Assembly (NCBI RefSeq): GCF_003096195.1
Contig: NZ_CP023004.1
Coordinates: 3,762,501 to 3,826,500 of the forward strand
Direction of reading: 5' to 3'
Origin: Ereboglobus luteus
GTDB taxonomy: Bacteria; Verrucomicrobiota; Verrucomicrobiia; Opitutales; Opitutaceae
DNA: 64,000 bases
The notes under the pieces were generated by a model that was not told the DNA's origin, did not search any database, and saw only the letters and a program-made list of their open reading frames with translations. The position numbers and the translations under genes are program-made. Shown in pieces: positions 16,826 through 25,404 of the stretch; position 1 is the first letter of the stretch; each line of letters begins with the position of its first letter.

Positions 16826-17836
16826 ATGATCCTCCGCTGCCAGCCCGGTTATGAACTTTTGCTCGAACGCGAATTGCGCCCGCATGGTCTCGCAATGGGC
16901 GCAAACGGCGGCGGCTGGCTTGCAACGGCAAACACTCAGGAAACTGAAAACGCATGCCCTGATCTCTGCTTCGCCCATTCCGCGCTTCTCGCCCCGAGGG
17001 AAATCACCGGTGAATCCGTCAACGCACTCGCCGCCCGTATCGCGGAATATTTTCTCGAATCCGCGCGCACCGAACGCTTCGACGCGCAATGGCCGCTCGC
17101 CTTCGATTGCGCCGCAAACCTCGACGGACTCGGGCGCCGCGCCGACGCCGTCGAAAAAGCATTCAACGAGCTCCTGCGCAAACGCATGTCGCGCGTCGCA
17201 AAACTCGCCGCACTGCCCTCCCGGCTCTCCCCTTTCAGCCCTTCCCCGCTTCGCGGCCTCTTTGTATATTTCACCGACTTCCAGCGCGCGCACGTCGCCC
17301 GCGAAAGCATCAGCTACGGCCAGCGCCGCATGGCCGACGATCCGCTCGCGCCCTCGCGCTCCTACCTGAAAGTCGAGGAGGCCTACGGTGTCATCGGACG
17401 CGAACCCGCGCCCGGAGAAACCGTCGTCGATCTCGGTGCCGCGCCCGGCGGCTGGAGTTACAGCGCGGCCAAGCGCGGCGCGCGCGTCGTTGCCGTTGAC
17501 AACGGCCCGCTCAAAGCCGGCGCGCTCAACAACCCGCTCATCACGCACCTGCAGCAAGACGCGTTTCATTTCGATCCGACCCAGTCGGACGCAACCTCAA
17601 ATGCCCCCGCCGACTGGTTGTTTTGCGATCTTGTCGAGGATCCCCGCCATGTGCTCGAAAACATTCTTCTACCCTGGGTTGAACGCCGCTGGTGCAAACA
17701 CTACATCGTAAACCTCAAGTTTGGCCGCACCGACCCCGTCGCGCTCTTGAGCGAGGCGCGCGCGCGCATCCCCGCCGCGCGCATCCGCCACCTCTATCAC
17801 GATCGCGAGGAGTTCACACTCGTCGCATCCCTGTAG
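16826..17836 (+). CDS. rlmM: 23S rRNA 2'-O-methyltransferase (RlmM-like)
   Basis: A 336-residue protein. The N-terminal half (1-180) corresponds to the RlmM THUMP-type RNA-binding region. The C-terminal half is a Rossmann-fold FtsJ-like methyltransferase with the SAM motif VVDLGAAPGGWSYSAAKRGA near residue 200, VVAVDNGPLK, the catalytic Asp in FCDLVEDP and the catalytic Lys in IVNLKFGRTDP. RlmM in E. coli methylates C2498 of 23S rRNA. The order of motifs and the GGWSY variant support RlmM over RlmE. The gene converges on the response-regulator gene ending at 17860. Confidence 0.88.
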   Translation: MILRCQPGYELLLERELRPHGLAMGANGGGWLATANTQETENACPDLCFAHSALLAPREITGESVNALAARIAEYFLESARTERFDAQWPLAFDCAANLDGLGRRADAVEKAFNELLRKRMSRVAKLAALPSRLSPFSPSPLRGLFVYFTDFQRAHVARESISYGQRRMADDPLAPSRSYLKVEEAYGVIGREPAPGETVVDLGAAPGGWSYSAAKRGARVVAVDNGPLKAGALNNPLITHLQQDAFHFDPTQSDATSNAPADWLFCDLVEDPRHVLENILLPWVERRWCKHYIVNLKFGRTDPVALLSEARARIPAARIRHLYHDREEFTLVASL

Positions 17837-17859
17837 AGGCGCATCGCGCGTGCGCGTGC

Positions 17860-18564
17860 CTATGGCTCATACCGATATCCCACGCCGTGCACGGTGATGA
17901 TCGCCACCGGCTCGTCGGGTTTGCGCTCCACCTTTTTGCGCAACTGCGCCACATGCTGGTCGAGCGTGCGCGTGGTGCCGTAATACTCGACGCCCCACAC
18001 CGCGTTCAGCAGCGCGTCGCGCGCGAGCACCTCGCCGGGATGCGCCGCGAATATCTCCGCGAGTTTCATTTCGCGCGCCGTGAGAGACTCCTCGTTTTTT
18101 CCGAGCGTCACCGTGAATTTTTTCCGGTCAACAAGCGCATCGCCGAGCTTGAACACGGCGGGCAAATCGGCCGCGGCGTCCACCGTCGCCGAATCCAGCC
18201 GCGCGCGCCGCAGCAACGCCTCCACGCGCGCGATCAGTTCGTGCACGCCGAACGGCTTTGTCATGTAATCGTCCGCGCCGAGCTTGAGTCCGACGACCTT
18301 GTCGATCTCCTCGCCCTTGGCCGATAAAAACAGCACGGGCACGCGGGCGTCCTTGGCGCGGATTTCGCGGCACACATCGTAGCCGCTCATCTTGGGCATC
18401 ATGATGTCGAGGATGACGAGATCGTATTTGCCCTGCGGATACAACTTGAGCGCCTGCGCGCCGTCGCCGGCCGCGGTCACGTCGTGCCCCTCGCTTTCAA
18501 GCGTGGTCATCAGCCCGAGGCGGATATTCGGATCATCTTCAGCAATGAGTATTTTTGCTTTCAT
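17860..18564 (-). CDS. OmpR/PhoB-family response regulator
   Basis: A 234-residue DNA-binding regulator. The receiver domain has acidic pair ED (9-10), phosphoacceptor Asp53 in LVILDIMMPK, the conserved Thr/Ser switch and Lys in KPFG. The C-terminal winged helix has LTAREMKLAEIF, RTLDQHVAQLRKKVE and HGVGYRYEP. ATG 18564 is preferred over an in-frame TTG at 18573. It starts 11 bases after the serpin stop. The natural partner kinase is the large one at 20947-23073, but an oxidoreductase and a serpin lie between them. That order suggests one polycistronic unit in which the regulator is translated last. Confidence 0.92.
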   Translation of the reverse strand: MKAKILIAEDDPNIRLGLMTTLESEGHDVTAAGDGAQALKLYPQGKYDLVILDIMMPKMSGYDVCREIRAKDARVPVLFLSAKGEEIDKVVGLKLGADDYMTKPFGVHELIARVEALLRRARLDSATVDAAADLPAVFKLGDALVDRKKFTVTLGKNEESLTAREMKLAEIFAAHPGEVLARDALLNAVWGVEYYGTTRTLDQHVAQLRKKVERKPDEPVAIITVHGVGYRYEP

Positions 18565-18574
18565 AGATAACAAT

Positions 18575-19798
18575 TCACTCCTTCGGATTCACCACACGCC
18601 CCATGAACAAAATGCATCCGGTCGCATTATCCTGAATCAAAAATATGAATGGATGATCTGCGCGGAAAACAGGTGGCCCCGCGCGACTATCGATACCTAA
18701 AAGAACGACATCCAAGCCACTGCTTGCCGCCGCTTCCGTGCCCTCTTCGCTAACATCCACAAAAGCCGATTGAACAATATCGGAAATGAAAATTTCTTTT
18801 GTCCCATTCATTCCACTGAAATCAGCGGCTCTGGAATTGAACGCATCTCGCAATCCAATGCTTTTCAGTGGTTTAACAAGCGAACTCGGGCCAAAGTTCA
18901 TTTTAAATCGAGGCATAAGCAACCGCACTTTTTGTTCTTTCACTTGCCTTCGCCACTCCATTATTTGCGCTGACGAAAGCTTCTCTTCGATTTCAGCCAA
19001 TCCTTGTTTTGATTTATCAATGGGTAAAACGATCAGCATCGACATTGTCCTGCCGCGGTAACGAAGTTCGATTATTTGAGAATCCTTGGTTCTCACGTAT
19101 CTGAAAGTATCAGTTTGCCGCATCAGCGGCACCTGGGCGTCGGCATCATTCCACGTATAAAATGGTTCGCTCCTTGTGTCTGCCGCCTCAAACGGATTCC
19201 TCCATTTTCCCTTAAAATAAACGGCGTTGCTAAGCACCAATCGGGTATGCGGCGGCAGCGGATTATCTATGATATTGGTTATCTTTCCCTTTGTCGCGTC
19301 ACCCACCCATTGGTTGATCCGCTCACGCGCGTTTGGTTCGTCATTCACAAAATCCACGGGCGTGATTTCCACACCATAGTTTTTTCTCACGAGCGAAAGA
19401 TAATCCACAAGCAGCGGCGCGCCTTTTTGCGGCCATAGGGAATTGGCGATGTTCAGTTGCACGTTCCCCGAGGCATTTACACCGTCGAAATGTTTCAGCA
19501 AAGCCGCGAACGCCGAATGAGTTTCCGTCTGCGAATCGGGGAAGCGCAGCACTTTTTGCATTTGCGCAGCGGTGTCGCCTTTTGCACCGGCATAAGTCAT
19601 GGCCAGCGCCGACGAAACGCTGAATGGCGAGAAAAACAAATTACCCTCGGTGTCCCTCAGCTGCGCATAAAGATCGCACGCAAAATCATTGCTGGAGGAC
19701 GCAAGCGCAGCAGCAGACCTCGGCAGCCTCTCCGCGGACACTGCAAGCGTCAGCGTAAAACCAACGGCGATGTTGAGAATCAAATGGTGGAGTTTCAT
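18575..19798 (-). CDS. Secreted serpin (serine protease inhibitor)
   Basis: A 407-residue full-length serpin with an N-terminal signal sequence (residues 1-22). Core motifs include NLFFSPFSVSSALAMTYAGA, LVLSNAVYFKGKWRNPF and the C-terminal DHPFIFLIQDNATGCILFMG. The reactive-centre hinge EEGTEAAASS is the small-residue hinge of inhibitory serpins, so it probably traps target proteases covalently. Alignment to alpha-1-antitrypsin places P1 at or near Leu in LDVVLLGID, suggesting chymotrypsin- or elastase-like targets; this is inference. Its ATG overlaps the stop of the upstream FAD oxidoreductase (ATGA at 19795-19798), so the two are coupled. Codon use is less G+C-biased than that of flanking genes, hinting at acquisition. 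Confidence 0.94.
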   Translation of the reverse strand: MKLHHLILNIAVGFTLTLAVSAERLPRSAAALASSSNDFACDLYAQLRDTEGNLFFSPFSVSSALAMTYAGAKGDTAAQMQKVLRFPDSQTETHSAFAALLKHFDGVNASGNVQLNIANSLWPQKGAPLLVDYLSLVRKNYGVEITPVDFVNDEPNARERINQWVGDATKGKITNIIDNPLPPHTRLVLSNAVYFKGKWRNPFEAADTRSEPFYTWNDADAQVPLMRQTDTFRYVRTKDSQIIELRYRGRTMSMLIVLPIDKSKQGLAEIEEKLSSAQIMEWRRQVKEQKVRLLMPRFKMNFGPSSLVKPLKSIGLRDAFNSRAADFSGMNGTKEIFISDIVQSAFVDVSEEGTEAAASSGLDVVLLGIDSRAGPPVFRADHPFIFLIQDNATGCILFMGRVVNPKE

Positions 19799-20919
19799 GG
19801 GGATTTTGATGTTATATGGTTGTTGTTTTTTTGCGCGACGGCCATGTCGATGCTGCGGATTCCGGTAGCCATGACCAGCCAGCGCAATGGCTTGAAATAC
19901 ATGAAAGGGATTTTCACGTTTTTAAGAAAAAGCCTCACGCGAATCGGCAGCGTTCGCAAAAAATAACTCCGGTTCGGCGCGCGCTTCTTTTCATTGAGAA
20001 TTTTGCTCAGTGTGAGCGCGCTGCCCATCGCGTGGCTGATGCCTTCCAGCGAACTCGGGCTGATGAATCCCGCGGCCTCGCCGATCAGGAATCCGCCGTT
20101 TTTTCCGGCGCGACAGTCGAACAATCCCGAAGGCCGCAACACCATGCACGCCTCCGTTTTCAGGGGCTCGCCAAAGTGAAAGCCAAATTGTTTCGCGCGT
20201 TCCTTCAGTTGCTCGAAACGCTCGCGACAACGCTTCTGAGGAAACGCGCCGCCGAATATAAAATGCTCATTTTTGGAAAGTCCCCACGCGTAACAATCGG
20301 TCGTGTCCGGGTCGAAGATGCACGAATAAAACGGCTCCGCGTGCTCGTCGCGAAACCATTGCTGGATCGCAACGTAGTGCCGGATGTTTTGCCTCGCGCC
20401 ATACAATGCGCTTCGCACGGCGGATGACGCGCCATCGGCCCCCACGACATGAGTTGCGTCGGCCTTAAAATCCACACCGCCTTGATGAAAAGTGACGCGA
20501 TATCCGGCTTCGTTTTTGACGAGCGATTTGAAACTGGCGCCCTTTCGCACCTCGACGCGCGCCGGAATCAAACCGACCAGCCATTGGTCGAAACGATGAC
20601 GGTCGAGATTGAGATAAAACCGCTGGTAGTAGCGAGTCTGGCGCGTGTCCGTGTCGATGGTTTTGACCGCAAAAATCTGCGGACTGACGAGCACATGCGA
20701 CGGCAGTGTGAGCCCGAAGCGCGCGAGGACATTTTGCGCATCAGGCGCGAGAAGTCCGCCGCAAGGTTTTTTGAAACTCCGGTCCTCGTCATCCGTTTTT
20801 TTGTCGATTGCAAGAACCCTCAAATGCGGCCCCAACAATCGCGCCAGCGTCGCCCCCGCCGGACCGAGGCCGACGATAATGATGTCGTAGTGTGACGATG
20901 GTGTGTCGCGCCGGCTCAT
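19795..20919 (-). CDS. FAD-dependent oxidoreductase, geranylgeranyl-reductase-like
   Basis: A 374-residue flavoprotein with the N-terminal dinucleotide-binding motif DIIIVGLGPAGATLARLL, the conserved KPCGGLLAPDA segment, HVVGADGASSAVRSAL and FLIGEAAGFISPSSLEGISH, the pattern of the geranylgeranyl reductase and PHBH-like group. Relatives reduce isoprenoid chains or hydroxylate or halogenate aromatic compounds; the substrate is not inferable. The C-terminus is basic and hydrophobic and may touch the membrane. It overlaps the serpin gene by four bases downstream and starts 27 bases after the histidine kinase stop. A functional connection to the serpin is not obvious from known biology. Confidence 0.85.
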   Translation of the reverse strand: MSRRDTPSSHYDIIIVGLGPAGATLARLLGPHLRVLAIDKKTDDEDRSFKKPCGGLLAPDAQNVLARFGLTLPSHVLVSPQIFAVKTIDTDTRQTRYYQRFYLNLDRHRFDQWLVGLIPARVEVRKGASFKSLVKNEAGYRVTFHQGGVDFKADATHVVGADGASSAVRSALYGARQNIRHYVAIQQWFRDEHAEPFYSCIFDPDTTDCYAWGLSKNEHFIFGGAFPQKRCRERFEQLKERAKQFGFHFGEPLKTEACMVLRPSGLFDCRAGKNGGFLIGEAAGFISPSSLEGISHAMGSALTLSKILNEKKRAPNRSYFLRTLPIRVRLFLKNVKIPFMYFKPLRWLVMATGIRSIDMAVAQKNNNHITSKSP

Positions 20920-20946
20920 TCTACATTATACATTTTTCATTCTGCA

Positions 20947-23073
20947 TTAGCTCGCGCGCAGCGTGAGCGTAAACTCGCTTCCGCCGCCTTTGCGCGGGGA
21001 GCAAGTAAGGTCGCCGCCGAGGCCGCGAGCGAGCTGGCGGGCTATGCTCAGGCCGAGACCCGAGCCGCCTTGCGACGCGGTGAGCGTGTCGTCAACGCGG
21101 TGAAACTTGTCGAAGATTTTTTCGCGGTGCGACGACGGGATTCCCGGGCCGCGATCGGCGACGGTTATGCTTAAGGCGGCATGGGCATCCCGCCCATGTT
21201 TTGCCGCCCCGGTCACGGGCTGGAAACCCTGGCTACTCACCAGCACCTCGCCGCCGCCCGCGGCGTATTTGCAGGCGTTGTCGAGCAGGTTGATGACAAT
21301 TTGCTCGACGGCATCCAGGTCGGTTTTCACCACGCACGGTTCGTCGGAGATTTCCCGCTCCAACTTTATGCCCGCCTCGGCGAGTCGCGGCGCGTGCCGG
21401 TCGAGGAGGCGGTTGAGCTCGGTGTTCAAATCGTGCTCCGCGAGATCAAATTTTTTGCGTCCCTGTTCGAGGCGCGAGAAATCGAGCACGTTGTTGACGA
21501 GTCGGGCGAGGCGCTGCGTTTCGCGCGAGATGGTTTGCAGCGACTCGGCGCGCCTGTCCTCGTCGCGGATGCGACCCTGCTCGAGCAGCTCGGAATAGAG
21601 GCGGATCGTGGTGAGCGGTGTTTTGAATTCGTGCGACACATTGGCGACGAACGATGTCTTTTGCGCCGACTCCGCCGCGCTGAGCCGCGCCTGTCGCATG
21701 AGAAGCGAACCGCCGCCGATGATCGTTAGGATGAAAAAGCCGATCAACAACGCGCTCGCGAGCAGAAACGCGCTTGTGTTCAAGCTGCCCAATTCGCCGG
21801 CCATCGCAAAACCCGCAACGCGCCAGCCGGGCAGCATGAGCGGTTGCGAGTAGGCTTGCTCCGCCGTGGTGTCGGCGTTCATGCCGACCTGCGCAATCCG
21901 CGCCCCGGTGTCCTTGAACAGCACATAGGCCTCGTCCGGCTCGATGACTTGGGGCAAAATTTCCCGCAGGCGCGACGCGATGGCCTCAAGGTTGACTTCG
22001 ACAACCAGCACGGCGCCCTGCGTGGTGAACCTCCAGCCGAACAGGTGCAACACGCCCGCCTCGTCACGCCATGGAGCCCAGCCGGTGAGTTCGGGGGGCG
22101 GCGTGGCCGCGTCAAAAATCGCCGGGATTTGCATGTCCATTTTTTTTGACCCGAGAGTGGCGGCATCGCGCGAAACCGTCGGAACCGGCACAACGGATTC
22201 CGAAACCTTGGCCTGCGACATGGCGGCGCTGCTGGCGCTATTGGTGCGAGTGGCGCGGGCGCGTTTGTCCGCCGCAACAGGCGGGGCGATTATTTTTTCA
22301 TCCACCGCCACGGTCATGCTTTTTTCAAGTTGGATTTCCTCAATCGCCTCCACTTCGGAAATAGCGGACAGCGGCGGCGGTGTCGGCTCAATCCGTTTTG
22401 CGACGTTCACATTGTAATTTGCCATGCTTTGCATGGCGACGCGCGCGGTTTGATAGCTACTGGCATTGCCTTGCAGTTTCCCCTCGGAAAATGGAACAGG
22501 GATGTCGTCCTTCGCAACGGACGCGCCCGCGGCATTGGTTTCTTTTTTTGTGACAGAAAACTGTTCCAGTGAGATCGTCGAATCCATGTGGAAATCCCCC
22601 GCGGCTGTCGTTGCCGGTTGTGATTTCGCCGCGATGCGCGATTGCGTTGTTTGCCGCGGGCTTGGCTGCGCAACCGAGACACGCCAGGGCGCGGTGGCGA
22701 GCCACGCGACGACGGAATCGTTTCGCGCGCCCCAGCGAAGGACGCCGCCGCTATTCGCGTAATACACATCGTGCACGAGCGGGTTTGTGCGGCGCCAGTT
22801 GTCGAGGTAGTTGCCGGCGTTCGACGAGGGCGCGTCGAGCAGGGTTGTCATGAGGCCGCTCTGCACATCGCCCAGGACCAGGTCGATGTTTTCAGCGATG
22901 AGACGCGTGCGCGCCTGCACCGCCGACTGGCGCGCCGCCACGGCCGCGGAAGCCTGCTCCCGAATGTGAACCTGCTCGCGCCCGAGAAGCCAGAGCGCCG
23001 CCGCGCCCACGACCAGCGTGGAAATGATGAGAAGCAGCCAATAGATAAAAATGCGTCGTGTGGAGGCGGTCAT
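20947..23073 (-). CDS. Membrane sensor histidine kinase with large periplasmic domain
   Basis: A 708-residue HisKA-type kinase. Membrane helix 1 is at residues 8-30; a periplasmic region of roughly 390 residues follows; helix 2 is near residue 435. The dimerisation box FVANVSHEFKTPLTTIRLYS has phospho-His481, followed by the ATPase domain with NLLDNACKYA, ADRGPGIP and GGSGLGLSIARQLA. The middle of the periplasmic domain (about residues 130-300) is low-complexity, rich in Ala, Ser, Thr and Pro and is probably inserted between two halves of a dCache-like fold. ATG 23073 precedes the first helix; longer in-frame starts extend into a repeat element. It likely pairs with the regulator at 17860-18564. 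Confidence 0.9.
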   Translation of the reverse strand: MTASTRRIFIYWLLLIISTLVVGAAALWLLGREQVHIREQASAAVAARQSAVQARTRLIAENIDLVLGDVQSGLMTTLLDAPSSNAGNYLDNWRRTNPLVHDVYYANSGGVLRWGARNDSVVAWLATAPWRVSVAQPSPRQTTQSRIAAKSQPATTAAGDFHMDSTISLEQFSVTKKETNAAGASVAKDDIPVPFSEGKLQGNASSYQTARVAMQSMANYNVNVAKRIEPTPPPLSAISEVEAIEEIQLEKSMTVAVDEKIIAPPVAADKRARATRTNSASSAAMSQAKVSESVVPVPTVSRDAATLGSKKMDMQIPAIFDAATPPPELTGWAPWRDEAGVLHLFGWRFTTQGAVLVVEVNLEAIASRLREILPQVIEPDEAYVLFKDTGARIAQVGMNADTTAEQAYSQPLMLPGWRVAGFAMAGELGSLNTSAFLLASALLIGFFILTIIGGGSLLMRQARLSAAESAQKTSFVANVSHEFKTPLTTIRLYSELLEQGRIRDEDRRAESLQTISRETQRLARLVNNVLDFSRLEQGRKKFDLAEHDLNTELNRLLDRHAPRLAEAGIKLEREISDEPCVVKTDLDAVEQIVINLLDNACKYAAGGGEVLVSSQGFQPVTGAAKHGRDAHAALSITVADRGPGIPSSHREKIFDKFHRVDDTLTASQGGSGLGLSIARQLARGLGGDLTCSPRKGGGSEFTLTLRAS

Positions 23074-23248
23074 GGGGACGGGCGCGGTTGCGACTGGTCG
23101 TTCATGCTGGTGAAAGGCGATGCATTGAAAAGGATGAATATCATTCGTTGGCGGCGGCGCGGCGCGGATTGCGGGCGACGTTTGCGACACCCTTGCGCGC
23201 AAGATTTTCTTATCGGCATGATGCTGGAACACCGCCGACGCCTTTTGA

Positions 23249-23311
23249 GGCAGGGCGAACCGTCCCGGTGAGCCGGAAATGTTGCGGCTCACCCTGAGGG
23301 TTCGCCCTACC
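23249..23311. repeat. REP-like nested inverted repeat
   Basis: Two nested pairs of arms: AGGGCGAACC (23252-23261) with GGTTCGCCCT (23299-23308), and GGTGAGCCG (23267-23275) with CGGCTCACC (23285-23293). The element fills the space between the VWA gene stop and the kinase start and could form a long hairpin in mRNA. Only one copy occurs in this window. Confidence 0.7.
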
Positions 23312-23319
23312 AAAACACA

Positions 23320-24750
23320 TCACTTCGAGTCTTTCGACTTCGGCGCGTTTGTGCCAGTGCTGGAAGCGCCGTCGATCGCGTTGCCTTGTTGCATGGTCAC
23401 TGAATTGTAGGAGGCGCGGTATTTTTTGCGGTCGGCGTTGGCAATTCCCTCCGACTGAATCCGAACCGCCTCGGCGGAGTTCGACTTGGCAAGATCCAAG
23501 ACCTCCTTGTTGCCGTAGGTGACGGCAAACTGTTCCATCATCAACGACTCCTCGCTCAAGAGTTTCGCTGCCTCGTTGATTTTCCCGGCGTCGGCAAAGA
23601 CGACCGCTTGCGCCTTGGCCTCGGCGAAACGATTGTCGGCATATTCCGCCTGCACTTTTAGGTTGGCCGACTTCACAATCACAGTCTCGTCGTCGCTGAA
23701 ACGCGCGCGGGTGGCCGCCGTGAGCGTGGCGGGTTTATTGGCGACGGCATCCTCGAAGGCGATGCGCGCGCGGGCGATTTCGCGCTCGGCTCCGGCGCGG
23801 GCGCGGGGCGTTTCGATTTCGACAAGCGCGTATTTTTCCTGCCCGCCGTAAATCTGGTTGAGCGTGAGCTCGGCGTTTTGTCCGCGAATGCTGCCCTCGC
23901 GTCCGACAAAGCGAATCGGGCGCACGCCCTCGGGAAACTCGATTGTGACGACGGCCTTGCGCGCCACGATGCTGAGCACGTCGCCGAGCTCGGCGTCGAA
24001 GATTTTTGCCAGATCGCGCGCATTCTCGGCGAAGTAGGTGTTGCCGTCGCTCTTGAGCGCAAGGCGCGCCATGAGGTCCTCGTCGTAACCGAGACCGAGT
24101 CCGATCGTGGTGACGGAAATTCCCTCCTTCACTAGCGCGGCGCCGAGGCGTCCGAGCTCCTCGGGCGTGCGAGGACCGGAGTTGGCCTGCCCGTCAGAGA
24201 GAAGGATGATGCGATGCACGTAGCGCGAGTCCTCGATGTTGCGGCGGATTTCCGACGCGCCCTGGCTCACGCCGGCGAAGAGCGCGGTGGTGCCGCGAAC
24301 ATTTATCTCGCGAATGCGACGCTCAAGTTCGGAGCGATTGGAGCCGACGCGCACGGCGGGGATGAGCGTCTCGACCCTGCTGTCGAAAGTGACGAGTGAA
24401 AAGATGTCGCCGTTGTCGAGATGGTTGAGCGCCTCGATCGCGGCGGCCTTGGCCTGCTGGATTTTTTCGCCGCCCATGGAGCCGGAGCGGTCGAGCACGA
24501 TGGAAAGGTTGACCGGCGGGCGCTCGCCGGTGCGCGGCAGGCGGCAGCCGTCGATTGCAATTTTGACAATGGCGCGGTCGGCGGTGTCGGCGGGAAGAAC
24601 GGAGCGGTCGAGTTCGACGCGAAGTTTTATCGGCTCCGAGGACGGAGCCGAAAGGGCTGAAGGACTGAAGGGCTGAAAGGCTGAAACGAACAGCGCGAGA
24701 GCGACGGCTGTGATGGCGAATGGTGATTTGTGTGTGGCGGGTGTTTTCAT
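23320..24750 (-). CDS. Secreted von Willebrand factor type A domain protein
   Basis: A 476-residue exported protein. A signal peptide (about residues 1-35) is followed by a VWA domain with the MIDAS metal site LSIVLDRSGSMGGEKIQQAK near residue 80, the conserved Thr in NVRGTTALFAG and the Asp in ILLSDGQANSGPRTPEELG. The remaining 250 residues are beta-rich and then helical, without a recognised domain. The C-terminal 30 residues are disordered. Such proteins bind ligands through a Mg2+-dependent site in the periplasm or cell surface. The signal peptide is encoded by a run of short DNA repeats (24650-24686). ATG 24750 is chosen over 24771. The kinase lies downstream. Confidence 0.87.
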   Translation of the reverse strand: MKTPATHKSPFAITAVALALFVSAFQPFSPSALSAPSSEPIKLRVELDRSVLPADTADRAIVKIAIDGCRLPRTGERPPVNLSIVLDRSGSMGGEKIQQAKAAAIEALNHLDNGDIFSLVTFDSRVETLIPAVRVGSNRSELERRIREINVRGTTALFAGVSQGASEIRRNIEDSRYVHRIILLSDGQANSGPRTPEELGRLGAALVKEGISVTTIGLGLGYDEDLMARLALKSDGNTYFAENARDLAKIFDAELGDVLSIVARKAVVTIEFPEGVRPIRFVGREGSIRGQNAELTLNQIYGGQEKYALVEIETPRARAGAEREIARARIAFEDAVANKPATLTAATRARFSDDETVIVKSANLKVQAEYADNRFAEAKAQAVVFADAGKINEAAKLLSEESLMMEQFAVTYGNKEVLDLAKSNSAEAVRIQSEGIANADRKKYRASYNSVTMQQGNAIDGASSTGTNAPKSKDSK

Positions 24751-24874
24751 GACGCCGCAAGAAAACCACAAATCGCGCCCGCGTGTGTCAGCGGAGCGTC
24801 AGGAAATTGTCAGGGATTTGTCATGAAACCCAAAACACGCATCAAAAAATGACACGCGGTTTGGCATGTGCGAA

Positions 24875-25270
24875 TCACACCGCGGGGGCGGGATCGGGTT
24901 TCACCGTCTTGGGTTTGGCGGGCGATCGGTAGAGCCAGAGGCCGGCGATGAGAAGCAGGACGATGGAAGCCCACGCCAGCACACTATTGACCGCGCCGAC
25001 AAACGGGGCGCTCGTTGTCACCTGCCCGGTTCCGAGCGGCACCACGGTGCCGTCTTTCACGACGAGTTGCGTGCCTTCGGCGGCGCTCAAATTGTGCACG
25101 GTGATGACTTTCCCAAGCGTCTCGGTCCTCGTGGTGGTGGTGCCGTCTGGCGCGACGGTCACGGTTGTGCGGGTGGAGGCTGGTTGCAGTGAAAACGCCA
25201 TGGCGGCGATTTTCCAAACCAGCGAAACCGAGGCCACGGCGAGACAGAGAATGGCGATGAACTTTTTCAT
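24875..25270 (-). CDS. Small hypothetical membrane protein
   Basis: A 131-residue protein with an N-terminal hydrophobic segment (residues 5-25) and a second one near residues 95-117 ending in LLLIAGLWLYRS. Between them is a beta-rich, threonine-rich stretch (VTVAPDGTTTTRTETLGKVI) that would be periplasmic. The C-terminal tail is short, basic and proline-rich. The family is not recognised. ATG 25270 is preferred because the hydrophobic segment starts right after it. It lies between creC and the VWA gene on the same strand, in the middle of the sensory-envelope series, so a role in envelope sensing is a guess from position only. Confidence 0.6.
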   Translation of the reverse strand: MKKFIAILCLAVASVSLVWKIAAMAFSLQPASTRTTVTVAPDGTTTTRTETLGKVITVHNLSAAEGTQLVVKDGTVVPLGTGQVTTSAPFVGAVNSVLAWASIVLLLIAGLWLYRSPAKPKTVKPDPAPAV

Positions 25271-25404
25271 AAATGTTTTCAGATTGATTTTGGGCGAGGG
25301 AGACTCGTCGCGCACCCGATCAAACCGGTGTCAGGCGCTCCGGGTCCCAACATGCGCATAATAAGACAGACTGCACGAAAAATATCGAAAGCCATCCGCT
25401 TGCG

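Noticed and set aside
23074-23313. 80-residue N-terminal extension of the histidine kinase
   Set aside because: It is encoded by the REP-like repeat and flanking spacer; the membrane helix starts directly after ATG 23073.
24650-24686. CRISPR-like repeat run
   Set aside because: Units are only 8-9 bases and contiguous, without spacers; they lie in a coding sequence.
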